This document shows positions 54,850 to 63,344 of a stretch of 64,000 nt of DNA, one piece after another. Location of the stretch: positions 124,001 to 188,000 of the forward strand of contig NZ_NERW01000003.1 of NCBI RefSeq assembly GCF_003063505.1, in the 5' to 3' direction. The position numbers were made by a program, and so were the translations under genes. The notes beneath the pieces were generated by a model. The model worked only from the letters and a program-made list of their open reading frames with translations, was not told the DNA's origin and made no database searches. The stretch comes from Limnohabitans sp. T6-20 (lineage in GTDB: Bacteria; Pseudomonadota; Gammaproteobacteria; Burkholderiales; Burkholderiaceae_C). Position 1 is the stretch's first letter, and each line of letters starts with the position of its first letter.

Positions 54850-55288
54850 TTTGACATGGCCCGCCGGGCTGCGCACAGCCAAACGCCCAAGCCGCAGCAT
54901 CACCGCGGGCATCGGCCTGGTGTGCCTTGCGTTCTGGCTACCGGCATTGCATGCGGCGGACTCCGATCTGCCCGTTCAGTGCAACATCAGCACAATCAAA
55001 GGCCAAAAAGCCCCCGCTGAAGCCATTGAAGATTGTGTTGAGTTTGGTGCAGCTGTCGGTGAGCTGGGGCTGGACTGGCGACAAAAATTACCCGCCAAAG
55101 TACGCTGGGTCACCCGCAAAGACGCCAAAACACTCTGCACCCAAAAGACCAGCGAATGGGGGCAACGCGTGGGCAGCCCCTTGGCACAAGGCTGCGTGTT
55201 CCTCGCCCCCAAGGAGTGCACCATCCTGACGGACAGCTACATTTCGCACGCCACGCTGGGCAACGCGGTCAGGGCTTGCTCACCTTAA
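54839..55288 (+). CDS. Small exported Cys-rich protein of unknown function
   Basis: A 149-residue protein whose start overlaps the kinase gene by 11 nt. A signal peptide covers residues ~1-39 (ITAGIGLVCLAFWLPALHA). The mature part has six Cys (QCN, DCV, LCT, GCV, ECT, ACS), enough for three disulfides, and several Lys/Trp. No domain is recognised. The overlap suggests co-expression with the kinase; it could be a periplasmic partner or unrelated. Confidence 0.65.
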   Translation: MWSDLTWPAGLRTAKRPSRSITAGIGLVCLAFWLPALHAADSDLPVQCNISTIKGQKAPAEAIEDCVEFGAAVGELGLDWRQKLPAKVRWVTRKDAKTLCTQKTSEWGQRVGSPLAQGCVFLAPKECTILTDSYISHATLGNAVRACSP

Positions 55289-55305
55289 AAGCCGCCCAAG
55301 CCGCT

Positions 55306-56001
55306 TCACCAGGCAATGGCTTGCCCCAGATGGTCCACAAACTGCGCACGCCCAGTGGCTTGCAAGGCATCGAGCACGGCCAACAGTCGCTGGGCTGCGT
55401 CTTCGGGGTGCAAAGCCGCTTCGCCCACAAAGGGTTGGCTCAGGCGTGACTGCACCGTGCCCGGCTGCAAAGCGGCCACCACGGCCAGCGGCCTGCGGCG
55501 CGCGACCTCGATCGCAGCCGTTTGCAGCAGCATATTGAGCGCTGCCTTGGCCGCGCGATAGCCGTACCAGCCGCCTTTGCGGTTGTCTTCGATGCTGCCC
55601 ACCCGGGCGGACAACTTGCCCCAAACCACCCGCTGACCTGAAGCCAGCAAAGGCACGAAATGTTTGAGCAAGAGGCCTGGCCCCACGGCGTTGAGCTGCA
55701 GCGCATCCAACAAATGAGCGGCGTCCAATTCGTCCAGCCGCTTTTCGGGGCCTCGCCCATTCACCGTGAGCGCCCCCGTGGCATCCAGCACCAGATGAAA
55801 TGGCCCCTGCGCAGCCAGTGCCTGGGCGCAGTCCTGGATGCTGGTCTCGCTCAACAAGTCCAGCCCCGGTGTGCTTTGGCGTGACACGCCCACCACCGCC
55901 GCGCAACGCGGGTCGGCTTGCAGCTGCTGAAGCAAGGCCTGGCCAATGGCCCCACTCGCACCAATCACCAAGGCCCGGTAGCCCTCAGGCAGGGAATCCA
56001 T
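55306..56001 (-). CDS. SDR-family oxidoreductase (CsgA/YciK-like)
   Basis: A 231-residue SDR. The N-terminal ALVIGASGAIGQALLQQL replaces the usual TGxxxGxG. The Asn/Ser region is weak. Catalytic YRAAK is followed by PGTVQSRLSQPF. It is similar to C-factor-type short-chain dehydrogenases; substrate unknown. Its ATG overlaps the stop of the DCC-family gene, so translation is coupled. Confidence 0.8.
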   Translation of the reverse strand: MDSLPEGYRALVIGASGAIGQALLQQLQADPRCAAVVGVSRQSTPGLDLLSETSIQDCAQALAAQGPFHLVLDATGALTVNGRGPEKRLDELDAAHLLDALQLNAVGPGLLLKHFVPLLASGQRVVWGKLSARVGSIEDNRKGGWYGYRAAKAALNMLLQTAAIEVARRRPLAVVAALQPGTVQSRLSQPFVGEAALHPEDAAQRLLAVLDALQATGRAQFVDHLGQAIAW

Positions 56002-56375
56002 CACGCGTGCCCTCCCAGGCGCCGAGCCATGCGCTGCAATGCCGGGCGAAGCGGCAAAAACAAGCGGTAAGCCACTTCGAACAACCAAGACATCGGTGGC
56101 CAAGCCGACAAGCAACCCAGCCAGCGCCAACCCGGAAAAGCACGCCAGAGTCTGGAAAACGCCGCCGCACCACTGAACAGCCGTCCTTGGCTGTCGCGCA
56201 CATGAAACCGGGCCATGGCCGCAGTGCAGCTGAGTTCACCCAGGTCTTGGCCCGCACTCACATCCACCCAAGCCATGTGGGTCGCCTCAGGCAGGCGGCG
56301 GTAGATGGCGATTTCAGCGCGGCACAAGGGGCATGAGCCATCGAAATACACCGTTAAAAGAGGGGTGGAAGTCAT
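56001..56375 (-). CDS. DCC-family (DUF393) thiol-disulfide protein
   Basis: A 124-residue protein beginning VYFDGSCPLCRAEIAIY, with the DCC motif Asp12 and Cys15/Cys18 typical of DUF393. Later hydrophobic segments (LGCLSAWPPMSWLFEVAYRLFLPL) may touch the membrane. It is predicted to handle thiols. Its start overlaps the histidine phosphatase stop by 4 nt and its stop overlaps the SDR start. Confidence 0.85.
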   Translation of the reverse strand: MTSTPLLTVYFDGSCPLCRAEIAIYRRLPEATHMAWVDVSAGQDLGELSCTAAMARFHVRDSQGRLFSGAAAFSRLWRAFPGWRWLGCLSAWPPMSWLFEVAYRLFLPLRPALQRMARRLGGHA

Positions 56376-56950
56376 GCGGCCAAAGGTCCACGGGCCAACA
56401 AACGCCCTTGTCGGTCAAGCAAAAAGCCTTCGCCCATGCTGGGGTACGCCCCCGTGAGTGCGGTCATGATGACCTGGTGCGTGACCCACACTTCGGTACG
56501 GCCGCTGGGCAAGCTTTGCAGCCGCGCACGCAAGGCTTTTTGTTGTGCATCCGGGTCGCCTTGCCCCTCAAAGGTCGAATTCAGAGCGGGCCAGTCCTCA
56601 AACTGTCCAAACGCCAGCCGTGCAGTGTCTTGGCAACGGCACCATTGGCTGCTGCGCACGGCATCGGGTTTGAATTGCTGGGCTTGCATCCAAGCGCCCA
56701 TGGCACGAGAGGCTTGGCGGCCCGCTTCGCTCAGATTGCGCTGTGTGGTGCACTGCCCCAAAACAAAACCGGGCGGATCGCCCAAACCCGATTCTGTGGC
56801 CGCGTGGCGGATGACCAACACGCCCCCCTGAAGTCGCCACAGTTTGGCCAATTCAGCAGGGGTATTTTCTGGGGATGCGTGCGCTGGCCAAGCCAGCAGG
56901 GTGCCCAAACTCCCCGCAGCCAGGCCCTGAAGCCATTCACGCCTTTGCAT
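56372..56950 (-). CDS. Exported histidine-phosphatase-family protein
   Basis: A 192-residue protein. The N-terminus MQRREWLQGLAAGSLGTLLAWPAHA is a Tat-like signal. The catalytic motif LVIRHAATESGLGDP is the RHG/RHA variant, followed by LSEAGRQASRAMGAWM and a distal VWVTHQVIMTALTG with the second His. It should be a periplasmic phosphatase with unknown substrate. First gene of the SDR/DCC operon. Confidence 0.82.
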   Translation of the reverse strand: MQRREWLQGLAAGSLGTLLAWPAHASPENTPAELAKLWRLQGGVLVIRHAATESGLGDPPGFVLGQCTTQRNLSEAGRQASRAMGAWMQAQQFKPDAVRSSQWCRCQDTARLAFGQFEDWPALNSTFEGQGDPDAQQKALRARLQSLPSGRTEVWVTHQVIMTALTGAYPSMGEGFLLDRQGRLLARGPLAA

Positions 56951-56963
56951 GGCTGGGCTTCCT

Positions 56964-57614
56964 TTATCCAGCCAGCGCAATTTGGCGCAAAGCCTGCTCA
57001 AACACTTCGACGGGTTGCCCACCCGAGATCAAATGCTTGTCATTAATGATGACGGCGGGCACAGAACGGATGCCCGCTTGCGTGTAGAACTGCTGGCGTT
57101 CGCGCACCTCGGCGGTGAAGGCCTCGCTGACCAGCACTTCGCGGGCTTTTGCCTCGTCCAGCCCAGCGGCAACCACGGCAGACAGCAGCACCTCGGCATC
57201 GTCCATGCACTCGGCACGTCCTTGGTAGGACTGCAAAAAAGCCTTCTTCAAGGCATGCTGTCGGCCCGGCCCCTGCCCCTCGGCCCAATGCAACAAGCGG
57301 TGGGCATTGAAGGTGTTGTACACCCGGCCCCGGCCACCGGGATGGAACTCAAACCCGACTTCGGCACCGCGTGCCGCGATGGTTTGGCGAATTTGCGCCT
57401 GCTGCTCGGGCGTGGATCCGTATTTTTCGGTCAGGTGCTCACCCAAGTCCTGCCCACCAGGCGGCATGTGCGGGTTCAACTCGAAGGGTTGAAAGTGCAG
57501 CTCGGCTTGCACCTCCCCCTCCAGATTGGCCAAGGCGTTTTCAAGTGCGCCCAGACCCACAGCACACCAGGGGCAGGCAATGTCAGAAACAAAATCGATT
57601 TTCAAAGGGGTCAT
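56964..57614 (-). CDS. FrnE-like DsbA-family oxidoreductase
   Basis: A 216-residue cytoplasmic protein, with no signal peptide. The active site is CPWC (Cys14/Cys17) in DFVSDIACPWCAVGL. The helical insertion includes NTFNAHRLLHWA and the cis-Pro loop SVPAVIINDKHLISGGQP. This matches FrnE/polyketide-type DsbA-fold oxidoreductases. It lies 13 nt before the histidine-phosphatase gene on the same strand, forming the probable head of that operon. Confidence 0.88.
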   Translation of the reverse strand: MTPLKIDFVSDIACPWCAVGLGALENALANLEGEVQAELHFQPFELNPHMPPGGQDLGEHLTEKYGSTPEQQAQIRQTIAARGAEVGFEFHPGGRGRVYNTFNAHRLLHWAEGQGPGRQHALKKAFLQSYQGRAECMDDAEVLLSAVVAAGLDEAKAREVLVSEAFTAEVRERQQFYTQAGIRSVPAVIINDKHLISGGQPVEVFEQALRQIALAG

Positions 57615-57773
57615 CAGCAGCTTTCATGGCAAACCAAGCCGCATATCTTGCCGCAAATCACAGACAATCGCAGGCAGTTTTCACCATCCCCCCAATTCCC
57701 ATAGCCCAAGGCACTCCACCATGAACATCCTTGTCCTGCACGGCATCAACCTGATCACCAGAACGGAGTTCGC

Positions 57774-58634
57774 ATGCGCCATATGAAATTTGTTATCGGC
57801 CTGTTGATGGCTCTGGTCCTGTTGCCACGGGCCAATGCCCAAGACGCGCAGCGGCAGGTTGTGGAGGCACTGAGCGCCCGCAGCCAGGGCGACCAGAAGG
57901 TCATGATCCGGGCTTTGCTGGATCAGGCCCCCCAACCCAACGGCAACGTTCTGATGGTTTTCCCGGGTTGGCCTGGCATTCCCCGGATCGAGCTCAAAAA
58001 CGGTCAACCCGCCTTTTTCTACCTCCAGCAGCATGTTGAGCGCATGCGCCCGGTGCTGCATGCCGCCGGCATCTCCCTGCTCACCGTAGACTGCCCGACC
58101 GACCAATGGGGGCAGCGGGGGCCCAACCCAAGCGCCTGCGATGACGACTTTCGCAGCTCTGAGGCATACGCCGATGACGTGCGCCGTCTCATCGAACAAG
58201 TGCGAAGCCAGCAGACTTTGACGCGCTTCTTTGCCATGGGGCACAGCTACGGCGCCATCAGCAGCCATTGGCTGTCTTTGCGTTTGCCAGATCAGCTGGC
58301 TGGCGTCATCCATTCAGCCTCCCAGTCGATCGCAGGGGGAGGCCCCTACACCGCCTACGCTAAAACCATGGACCGGTTCCCCCACGAGCAGGTGCGTGTG
58401 CCCTTTGTCTACTTGCACCATCGCGATGACCTGTGCCGCTTCACACCGTACCAATTTGCACAGCGACACGGCAGCCCGAACCGGCTGATCACGGTGGTGG
58501 GCGGTAGCAAATGGTCCGATCCGTGTGGCAAAGCCAGTTACCACAGCTACGATGAACGCCATGAGGCCGCGGGACAAGCCCTGGTGCGCTGGATCAACGA
58601 AGGCGTCGTGACGCCTGTCGCGGGAACCGAGTGA
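57774..58634 (+). CDS. Exported alpha/beta-hydrolase-like protein
   Basis: A 286-residue protein with signal peptide at residues 1-~22 (FVIGLLMALVLLPRANAQ). The core holds LMVFPGWPG as an oxyanion-type strand, the nucleophile elbow GHSYGAISSHW (Ser in GHSYG), a candidate acid in HHRDDLC, and His near HSYDERH. Four mature Cys may form disulfides. Substrate unknown. ATG 57774 has GGAG upstream. Confidence 0.75.
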   Translation: MRHMKFVIGLLMALVLLPRANAQDAQRQVVEALSARSQGDQKVMIRALLDQAPQPNGNVLMVFPGWPGIPRIELKNGQPAFFYLQQHVERMRPVLHAAGISLLTVDCPTDQWGQRGPNPSACDDDFRSSEAYADDVRRLIEQVRSQQTLTRFFAMGHSYGAISSHWLSLRLPDQLAGVIHSASQSIAGGGPYTAYAKTMDRFPHEQVRVPFVYLHHRDDLCRFTPYQFAQRHGSPNRLITVVGGSKWSDPCGKASYHSYDERHEAAGQALVRWINEGVVTPVAGTE

Positions 58635-58730
58635 GACCTGATCCTGGCCTCAGTGCGGCGGTCAGGCCCACATTTGTCGCTTCGTAGATCTGCCGCCAAT
58701 CTCTGAGTTTTATTTGCCGAAGCGGTCAAT

Positions 58731-58758
58731 AAAAAGCCAACACACAGCGTGTGTTGGC
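58731..58758 (-). terminator. Rho-independent terminator of the lipoprotein gene
   Basis: On the minus strand GCCAACACAC-GCT-GTGTGTTGGC is a perfect 10-bp stem followed by TTTTT. Confidence 0.9.
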
Positions 58759-58770
58759 CTGGAGAGCAGA

Positions 58771-59166
58771 TCAATTCTTGGCGGGAGATACTGGCGAAAG
58801 AGCTGGAATCGCGCCATCGCATTTTTTCAAGACAGCTGCCTGTTGAATCGCATCGTACTCACCCTTTAAACGGCCATATTCAGCCTCTTGCTGCTTGGTT
58901 CCACCCAATGCAAAAAGTGCTGGCCAAAAAAGTAACCCGCCAGCAGTGGCAATCGCTTTATCGTTGGCAGCAGCTTCATCAAGCCTGCCCCCGAGCTGGT
59001 TGACGCGTTGGAGGAGCCTGGTTGACTCACCCGAGAGCTGGCTGCAGTCGTAACTTTGATACTGCATGGGTGATACGTAAGCTGTTGGAACATCTTTGGA
59101 AGAGGTTGCGCAACCAGCGATAGCTGTCACAGCAATCAATAGAAGTTTTTTTGATGGATTTTTCAT
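58771..59166 (-). CDS. Predicted lipoprotein
   Basis: A 131-residue protein. A lipobox (IAVTAIAGCATS; Cys19) follows a basic N-terminus. The mature part is helical (LLQRVNQLGGRLDEAAAND, QEAEYGRLKGEYDAIQQAA), with a short hydrophobic Gly-rich segment (AGGLLFWPALFALGG). No family is recognised. Upstream DNA is AT-rich; the ribosome site is weak. Confidence 0.75.
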   Translation of the reverse strand: MKNPSKKLLLIAVTAIAGCATSSKDVPTAYVSPMQYQSYDCSQLSGESTRLLQRVNQLGGRLDEAAANDKAIATAGGLLFWPALFALGGTKQQEAEYGRLKGEYDAIQQAAVLKKCDGAIPALSPVSPAKN

Positions 59167-59208
59167 GCATGAATTCTAATTTCATCTAAACATGAAAATT
59201 TTTATTTA

Positions 59209-60090
59209 TTAATATTTAATATTAAAAACAAAACCCAAGGCTACATCAAAGGCCTGCGCGGCCTCGTACTGCACCCAATGCCCCGCCCCGGCCACGGTGT
59301 GCCACTGGCCCCAATGGGCTGATTGACGTTCCATGGCGGCCTGCAACTCGGGCAAACGTCCTTTGTACAGCGCATCGTGTTCCCCATAAATGGCGCTAAC
59401 AGGCACCTGCAACTGGGGCAAGGTTTTGGCCACGATGTCGGTGGACGACATGCGCCTGCGCGGCATGCGATCGCGCGCCACGTTGGCGGCGTGCAGGCGG
59501 AGGGCCAAATCATCCAGGCTGCTCGAGTGCTGCAGCATCAGCGCCATCAGGTTGTGGCGGTGCACCTCGTTTTGCTTCTCAGAGGTTGGCAAATGTCGCC
59601 AACCCTTGAGCGGGATGCGCTCAGGCACCGTCAGGCCCATGCCCGGCGCGCCGACCAGCACCAGTTGCTGTGCGTCTTGCGGGTGCGCAGCCAACCACAG
59701 GGCGGCGGCCATGCCCCCGAAGGAAAACCCGACCAAGCGCACTTGATCGCCACAAGCGCCAGCGCCTTGCAGTTGCAGCAGGCCGGCGTGCAGGTGAGCA
59801 GGCAAAGCGTCCACATCGGTGCAAGCTGACGGCAAATCCGAGTCGCCAAAACCGGGCAAGTCCGGCACCAGCACGCGCCAGCCCGCCGCTTGCAAGGGGG
59901 CAATGTTGCGCACCCAATGCGTCCAGCTGCCGCTGCCGCCGTGCAGCAAAACCACCGCCGGCTGTGAAGGCTGCCCCCAGGCGTGCCAGACCGTGCGGCT
60001 GCCGTTGCAAGTGGTGTGCAGGCGCGCGGCCCCGGCCAGCGATGCGCGCAGATCGGGAGGTAAGAAATCAGGGCTCTCAAACATGGTCAT
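59209..60090 (-). CDS. Alpha/beta hydrolase
   Basis: A 293-residue protein (ATG 60090; ATG 60084 also possible). Motifs are AVVLLHGGSGSWTHWVRNI (oxyanion), nucleophile elbow GFSFGGMAA, an Asp in IYGEHDALY and His in GAGHWVQYEA. It looks like a general ester or C-C hydrolase of the lipase/meta-cleavage type. Starts 6 nt after the MFS gene stop on the same strand. Substrate unknown. Confidence 0.87.
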   Translation of the reverse strand: MTMFESPDFLPPDLRASLAGAARLHTTCNGSRTVWHAWGQPSQPAVVLLHGGSGSWTHWVRNIAPLQAAGWRVLVPDLPGFGDSDLPSACTDVDALPAHLHAGLLQLQGAGACGDQVRLVGFSFGGMAAALWLAAHPQDAQQLVLVGAPGMGLTVPERIPLKGWRHLPTSEKQNEVHRHNLMALMLQHSSSLDDLALRLHAANVARDRMPRRRMSSTDIVAKTLPQLQVPVSAIYGEHDALYKGRLPELQAAMERQSAHWGQWHTVAGAGHWVQYEAAQAFDVALGFVFNIKY

Positions 60091-60095
60091 ACAAA

Positions 60096-61277
60096 TCAGG
60101 CCCCAGCCAGCTTGCGCGGGTGCTGCAAGCGCCAGACTTTGTAGGCCGCCGCTGTGGCCACCAAGCTGGTCAGCACGCTGGCTAAAAACACACTTTGCAA
60201 ACCCCAGCGCTCGCTGATCAGCCCGCCCAGCAAGGCCCCCAAAACCCCCGGAAAGCCGTAGGCGATGACGGTGTACAGCGCCTGCCCGCGTCCGCGCAAG
60301 CGCCCCGGGAAGTGATGAGAAATCAGGGCAATGCAGGCCGTGTGGTGCGTGGCAAAGGTGATGGCGTGCAGGGTTTGCGCGAGCAGCAAAACCCACAACA
60401 CATCGGCCCAAGCCGCCGTCAAGCCCATGCGCAGCAACATGACGGCCGAGCACAGCACCAGCCAGCCCGTCAGGGGCATGCGTGGCAGCCAACGCGACTG
60501 GGTGAAAAACCAGACGATCTCGACCGCCACCGACACCGCCCAAAGCACGCCGATCATGGTCTTGCTGTAGCCCAGAGAGTCGAGGTAAAGCGAGAAAAAC
60601 ACGTACACCCCGATGTGCGAGAGCACATGGAAAAATGTGGAGGTGAAAAACCAGAACACCGGCTTTTGGCGCAGCACGGGCCACACGGGCGCATGCACAT
60701 CGGTGTGGTGTTCGGCCTCTTTGAGGTCGGGCATCCACCACACGCTGAGCAAAACCGCCCCAAGGGTGAGCACCGTCCAGGCCGGAAAGTGGCGCATGCC
60801 AAAGGCCTCGAACCAGGCCCCGGCCACAAACACCGTGACCAGAAAACCCATCGAACCCCACAGCCGCACGCGGCCATAGCGCTTGGTGTCAAAAGCCCCA
60901 CCCCGGCTGACCAGATGCGCCATGGCCGCCTCGCTCATGGGCATCATGGCACTGGTGTGGGTGAACATGACCAAAAGTACCAGGCCCAGACCCAGCGGTC
61001 CCCAATCCCAAAACAGCAAACAAGCCGTGGCAAACGCCACCCCGGCGCCAATGCGCAGCAACTTGACCCGCTCGCCCGTGCGGTCACTGATGGCTCCCCA
61101 GGCATAAGGCGCAAACAATCGCGTGCCCGCCTGCACCGCTGTGAGCACGCTGATGGTCAGCAGGCTCAAACCCATGTCCTGCAGCCAAAGCGGCAAATAG
61201 GGGTTAAAGAAACCGATGTGAGCGAAGTAACTGGCCGACAGCGCGGCAAAGGGGAACAGCTGACGGCGATCAGCCAT
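60096..61277 (-). CDS. MFS transporter of the HcaT/PPP-like family
   Basis: A 393-residue membrane protein with about 12 helices. It begins FPFAALSASYFAHIGFFNPYLPLWL, and the loop AWGAISDRTGERVKLLRIG is the MFS motif between helices 2 and 3. The overall pattern resembles 3-phenylpropionate-type (HcaT) or nucleoside permease relatives. ATG 61277 is the probable start; the frame extends upstream only through REP repeats. Substrate unknown. Confidence 0.85.
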   Translation of the reverse strand: MADRRQLFPFAALSASYFAHIGFFNPYLPLWLQDMGLSLLTISVLTAVQAGTRLFAPYAWGAISDRTGERVKLLRIGAGVAFATACLLFWDWGPLGLGLVLLVMFTHTSAMMPMSEAAMAHLVSRGGAFDTKRYGRVRLWGSMGFLVTVFVAGAWFEAFGMRHFPAWTVLTLGAVLLSVWWMPDLKEAEHHTDVHAPVWPVLRQKPVFWFFTSTFFHVLSHIGVYVFFSLYLDSLGYSKTMIGVLWAVSVAVEIVWFFTQSRWLPRMPLTGWLVLCSAVMLLRMGLTAAWADVLWVLLLAQTLHAITFATHHTACIALISHHFPGRLRGRGQALYTVIAYGFPGVLGALLGGLISERWGLQSVFLASVLTSLVATAAAYKVWRLQHPRKLAGA

Positions 61278-61305
61278 GGCAACGACCCTGCGCGACGCGA
61301 GGTGA

Positions 61306-61384
61306 TGTGGGAGGCTGCCCCTGCGGCCGAATCTCCGTACGCAGCAGCAGATCAGGCATTCGCGAGCAGGGGCTCGCTCCCACA
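61306..61384. repeat. Inverted REP pair A
   Basis: Left arm TGTGGGAGGCTGCCCCTGCG, spacer, right arm GCATTCGCGAGCAGGGGCTC with GCTCCCACA tail. Confidence 0.85.
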
Positions 61385-61407
61385 CTAAATAGAGACGTTT
61401 TGGCTTT

Positions 61408-61486
61408 TGTGGGAGGCTGCCCCTGCGGCCGAATCTGCGCGCGCAGCGGCAGATCAGGCATTCGCGAGCAGGGGCTCGCTCCTACA
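61408..61486. repeat. Inverted REP pair B, tandem to pair A
   Basis: This 79-nt copy is nearly identical to pair A including much of its spacer (GCAGCAGATCAGGC versus GCGGCAGATCAGGC), so the unit was duplicated as a whole. Confidence 0.85.
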
Positions 61487-61496
61487 AAGAGATGCA

Positions 61497-62594
61497 TCAG
61501 AGTTTGGCAGCGGCAATCGGGGCCACGGCGTGCTCGACATCACCGCACTGGGCGCGGTGCTGCAAAGCGTGCTCCATCACCACCAGCGCCAGCATGGCCT
61601 CGGCAATCGGCGTGGCGCGGATGCCCACGCAGGGGTCGTGACGGCCTTTGGTGATGACTTCGGTCGGCTGGCCATTCGAGTCGATCGAATCACGGGCGAT
61701 CAAGATCGAGCTGGTGGGTTTGACGGCAATCGAGACCTCGATGTCCTGCCCGGTGCTGATGCCGCCCAGCACACCTCCGGCGTTATTGCCCACAAAGCCC
61801 TCAGGTGTGAGGGTGTCGCCTGCGGTGCTGCCTTTTTGCGTGACGCAGCCGAAACCCGCCCCGATCTCCACACCCTTGACAGCGTTGATGCCCATCATGG
61901 CAAAGGCGATGTCGGCATCGATCTTGTCAAACAGCGGCTGGCCCAGGCCCACCGGCACGCCTTGGGCCACCACGCGCAAGCGCGCACCGCACGAATCGCC
62001 CGACTTGCGCAGGGCATTCATGTAGTCCTCCAGCGCCGACACATCGGCTACCGGGGCGAAAAACGGGTTATTCGGGACATGGTCCCAGCTCTCAAAGCCA
62101 ATCGGCACATCGCCAATCTGGGTCATGCAACCCACAAAGGTGGTGCCAAACTTTTCTTTGAGCCACTTCTTGGCCACCGCACCGGCTGCCACCATGGGCG
62201 CGGTCAGGCGGGCCGACGAACGGCCACCGCCACGCGGGTCGCGCAAGCCATATTTGCGCCAGTAGGTGTAATCGGCATGGCCGGGGCGGAAAGTTTGCAG
62301 GATGTCGCCGTAATCCTTGCTGCGCTGGTCGGTGTTGTTGATCAGCAGGCAAATCGGGGTGCCGGTGGTCAGGCCCTGGTACACGCCCGAGAGGATTTGT
62401 ACCGCATCGGGCTCGTTGCGTTGGGTGACGAATTTGCTGGTGCCGGGGCGGCGACGGTCCAGATCGGGCTGGATGTCGGCCTCGCTCAGGGGCATGCCCG
62501 GGGGGCAGCCGTCGATCACGCAGCCAATGGCCGGGCCGTGGGATTCACCAAAGTTGGTGACCGAGAAGAGATGTCCGAAGGTATTGCCGCTCAT
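61497..62594 (-). CDS. aroC: Chorismate synthase
   Basis: A 365-residue enzyme, normal length. It begins [20 protein letters not shown] and holds the family signatures [41 protein letters not shown] and [17 protein letters not shown]. It converts EPSP to chorismate with reduced FMN. ATG 62594 is the family start; ATG 62603 is three codons upstream. Confidence 0.97.
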   Translation of the reverse strand: MSGNTFGHLFSVTNFGESHGPAIGCVIDGCPPGMPLSEADIQPDLDRRRPGTSKFVTQRNEPDAVQILSGVYQGLTTGTPICLLINNTDQRSKDYGDILQTFRPGHADYTYWRKYGLRDPRGGGRSSARLTAPMVAAGAVAKKWLKEKFGTTFVGCMTQIGDVPIGFESWDHVPNNPFFAPVADVSALEDYMNALRKSGDSCGARLRVVAQGVPVGLGQPLFDKIDADIAFAMMGINAVKGVEIGAGFGCVTQKGSTAGDTLTPEGFVGNNAGGVLGGISTGQDIEVSIAVKPTSSILIARDSIDSNGQPTEVITKGRHDPCVGIRATPIAEAMLALVVMEHALQHRAQCGDVEHAVAPIAAAKL

Positions 62595-62655
62595 GCTGGG
62601 CATTATCCCAGAGCGGGGCGAGGATTTTGTGGGAGGCCATGATCCGATTTCGTCT

Positions 62656-62736
62656 TGGTAGGAGGCTGCCCGTGCGGCCGAATCTTCGTGTAGCGGGCCA
62701 GGTCGAACATTCGCGAGCAGGGGCTCGCTCCCACCA
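62656..62736. repeat. Inverted REP pair upstream of aroC
   Basis: Left arm GGTAGGAGGCTGCCCGTGCG and right arm CATTCGCGAGCAGGGGCTCG with CTCCCACC tail. It lies in the 168-nt gap between the CBS-protein gene and aroC. Confidence 0.82.
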
Positions 62737-62762
62737 AAATCGGGGGCCGGGGCCGCTGGAAC

Positions 62763-63230
62763 TCAGAGTTTGACGTCTTCAGCTTCTGTGGCCGAGGCAT
62801 CGGGCCAGTCACGGATATAGGCTTTGAGCATCTTGTTTTCGAAGTTCTGACCATCCACCACGGCCTTGGCCACGTCATAAAAGCTGATCACGCCCATCAA
62901 CACGGTGCCTTCCATGACGGGCATGTAACGCGCGTGGTGCTCCAGCATCATGCGGCGCACATCGTCGATGTCGGTTTCGCCTGTGCAGGTCAGCGGCTTG
63001 GCATCCATGGCTTCGCGCACCAAAGTTGCCCCCACTTGGCCGCCGTTTTTGACGATTTGCTGGATCACCTCACGGAAAGTGAGCATGCCCGCCAGCGCGC
63101 CCTTGGCCATGACCACCAAAGAACCCAGGTCTTTTTCAGCCATGTCGTTCATGGCGCGAGACAAAGGCTCGTCAGACTGAACAGTGAACAGGGTGCCGCC
63201 TTTGACGCGGAGGATGTCGCTGACTTTCAT
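62763..63230 (-). CDS. CBS-domain pair protein
   Basis: A 155-residue protein of two CBS domains (MKVSDILRVKGGTLFTV ... GSLVVMAKGALAGMLTFREVI; then KPLTCTGETDIDDVRRMM ... HARYMPVMEGTVLMGVISFYDVAKAV). CBS pairs usually bind adenine nucleotides and regulate. The partner is not evident. AGGAGA precedes the ATG. Confidence 0.9.
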   Translation of the reverse strand: MKVSDILRVKGGTLFTVQSDEPLSRAMNDMAEKDLGSLVVMAKGALAGMLTFREVIQQIVKNGGQVGATLVREAMDAKPLTCTGETDIDDVRRMMLEHHARYMPVMEGTVLMGVISFYDVAKAVVDGQNFENKMLKAYIRDWPDASATEAEDVKL

Positions 63231-63344
63231 GGTGTGTCTCCTGAGGGTCGATACGGGTGAGATGGGTTGTCAATATAGCCCACAATGAACGCTGAACGGA
63301 AGGCTTGGAGCCCGCCGAACGCTTTCTTTTTTCGGAGACCCTTC

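Noticed and set aside
59209..60861. A 550-residue hydrolase with upstream fusion
   Set aside because: The upstream half is the shifted frame of the MFS gene; the hydrolase starts at 60090.
60096..61385. N-terminal extension of the MFS protein to 61385
   Set aside because: The added residues come from REP DNA (Arg/Cys-rich) and precede the natural membrane start at 61277.
61306..61486. CRISPR array
   Set aside because: Only two units, each an inverted pair with conserved spacers, and no cas genes; this is REP-type structure.
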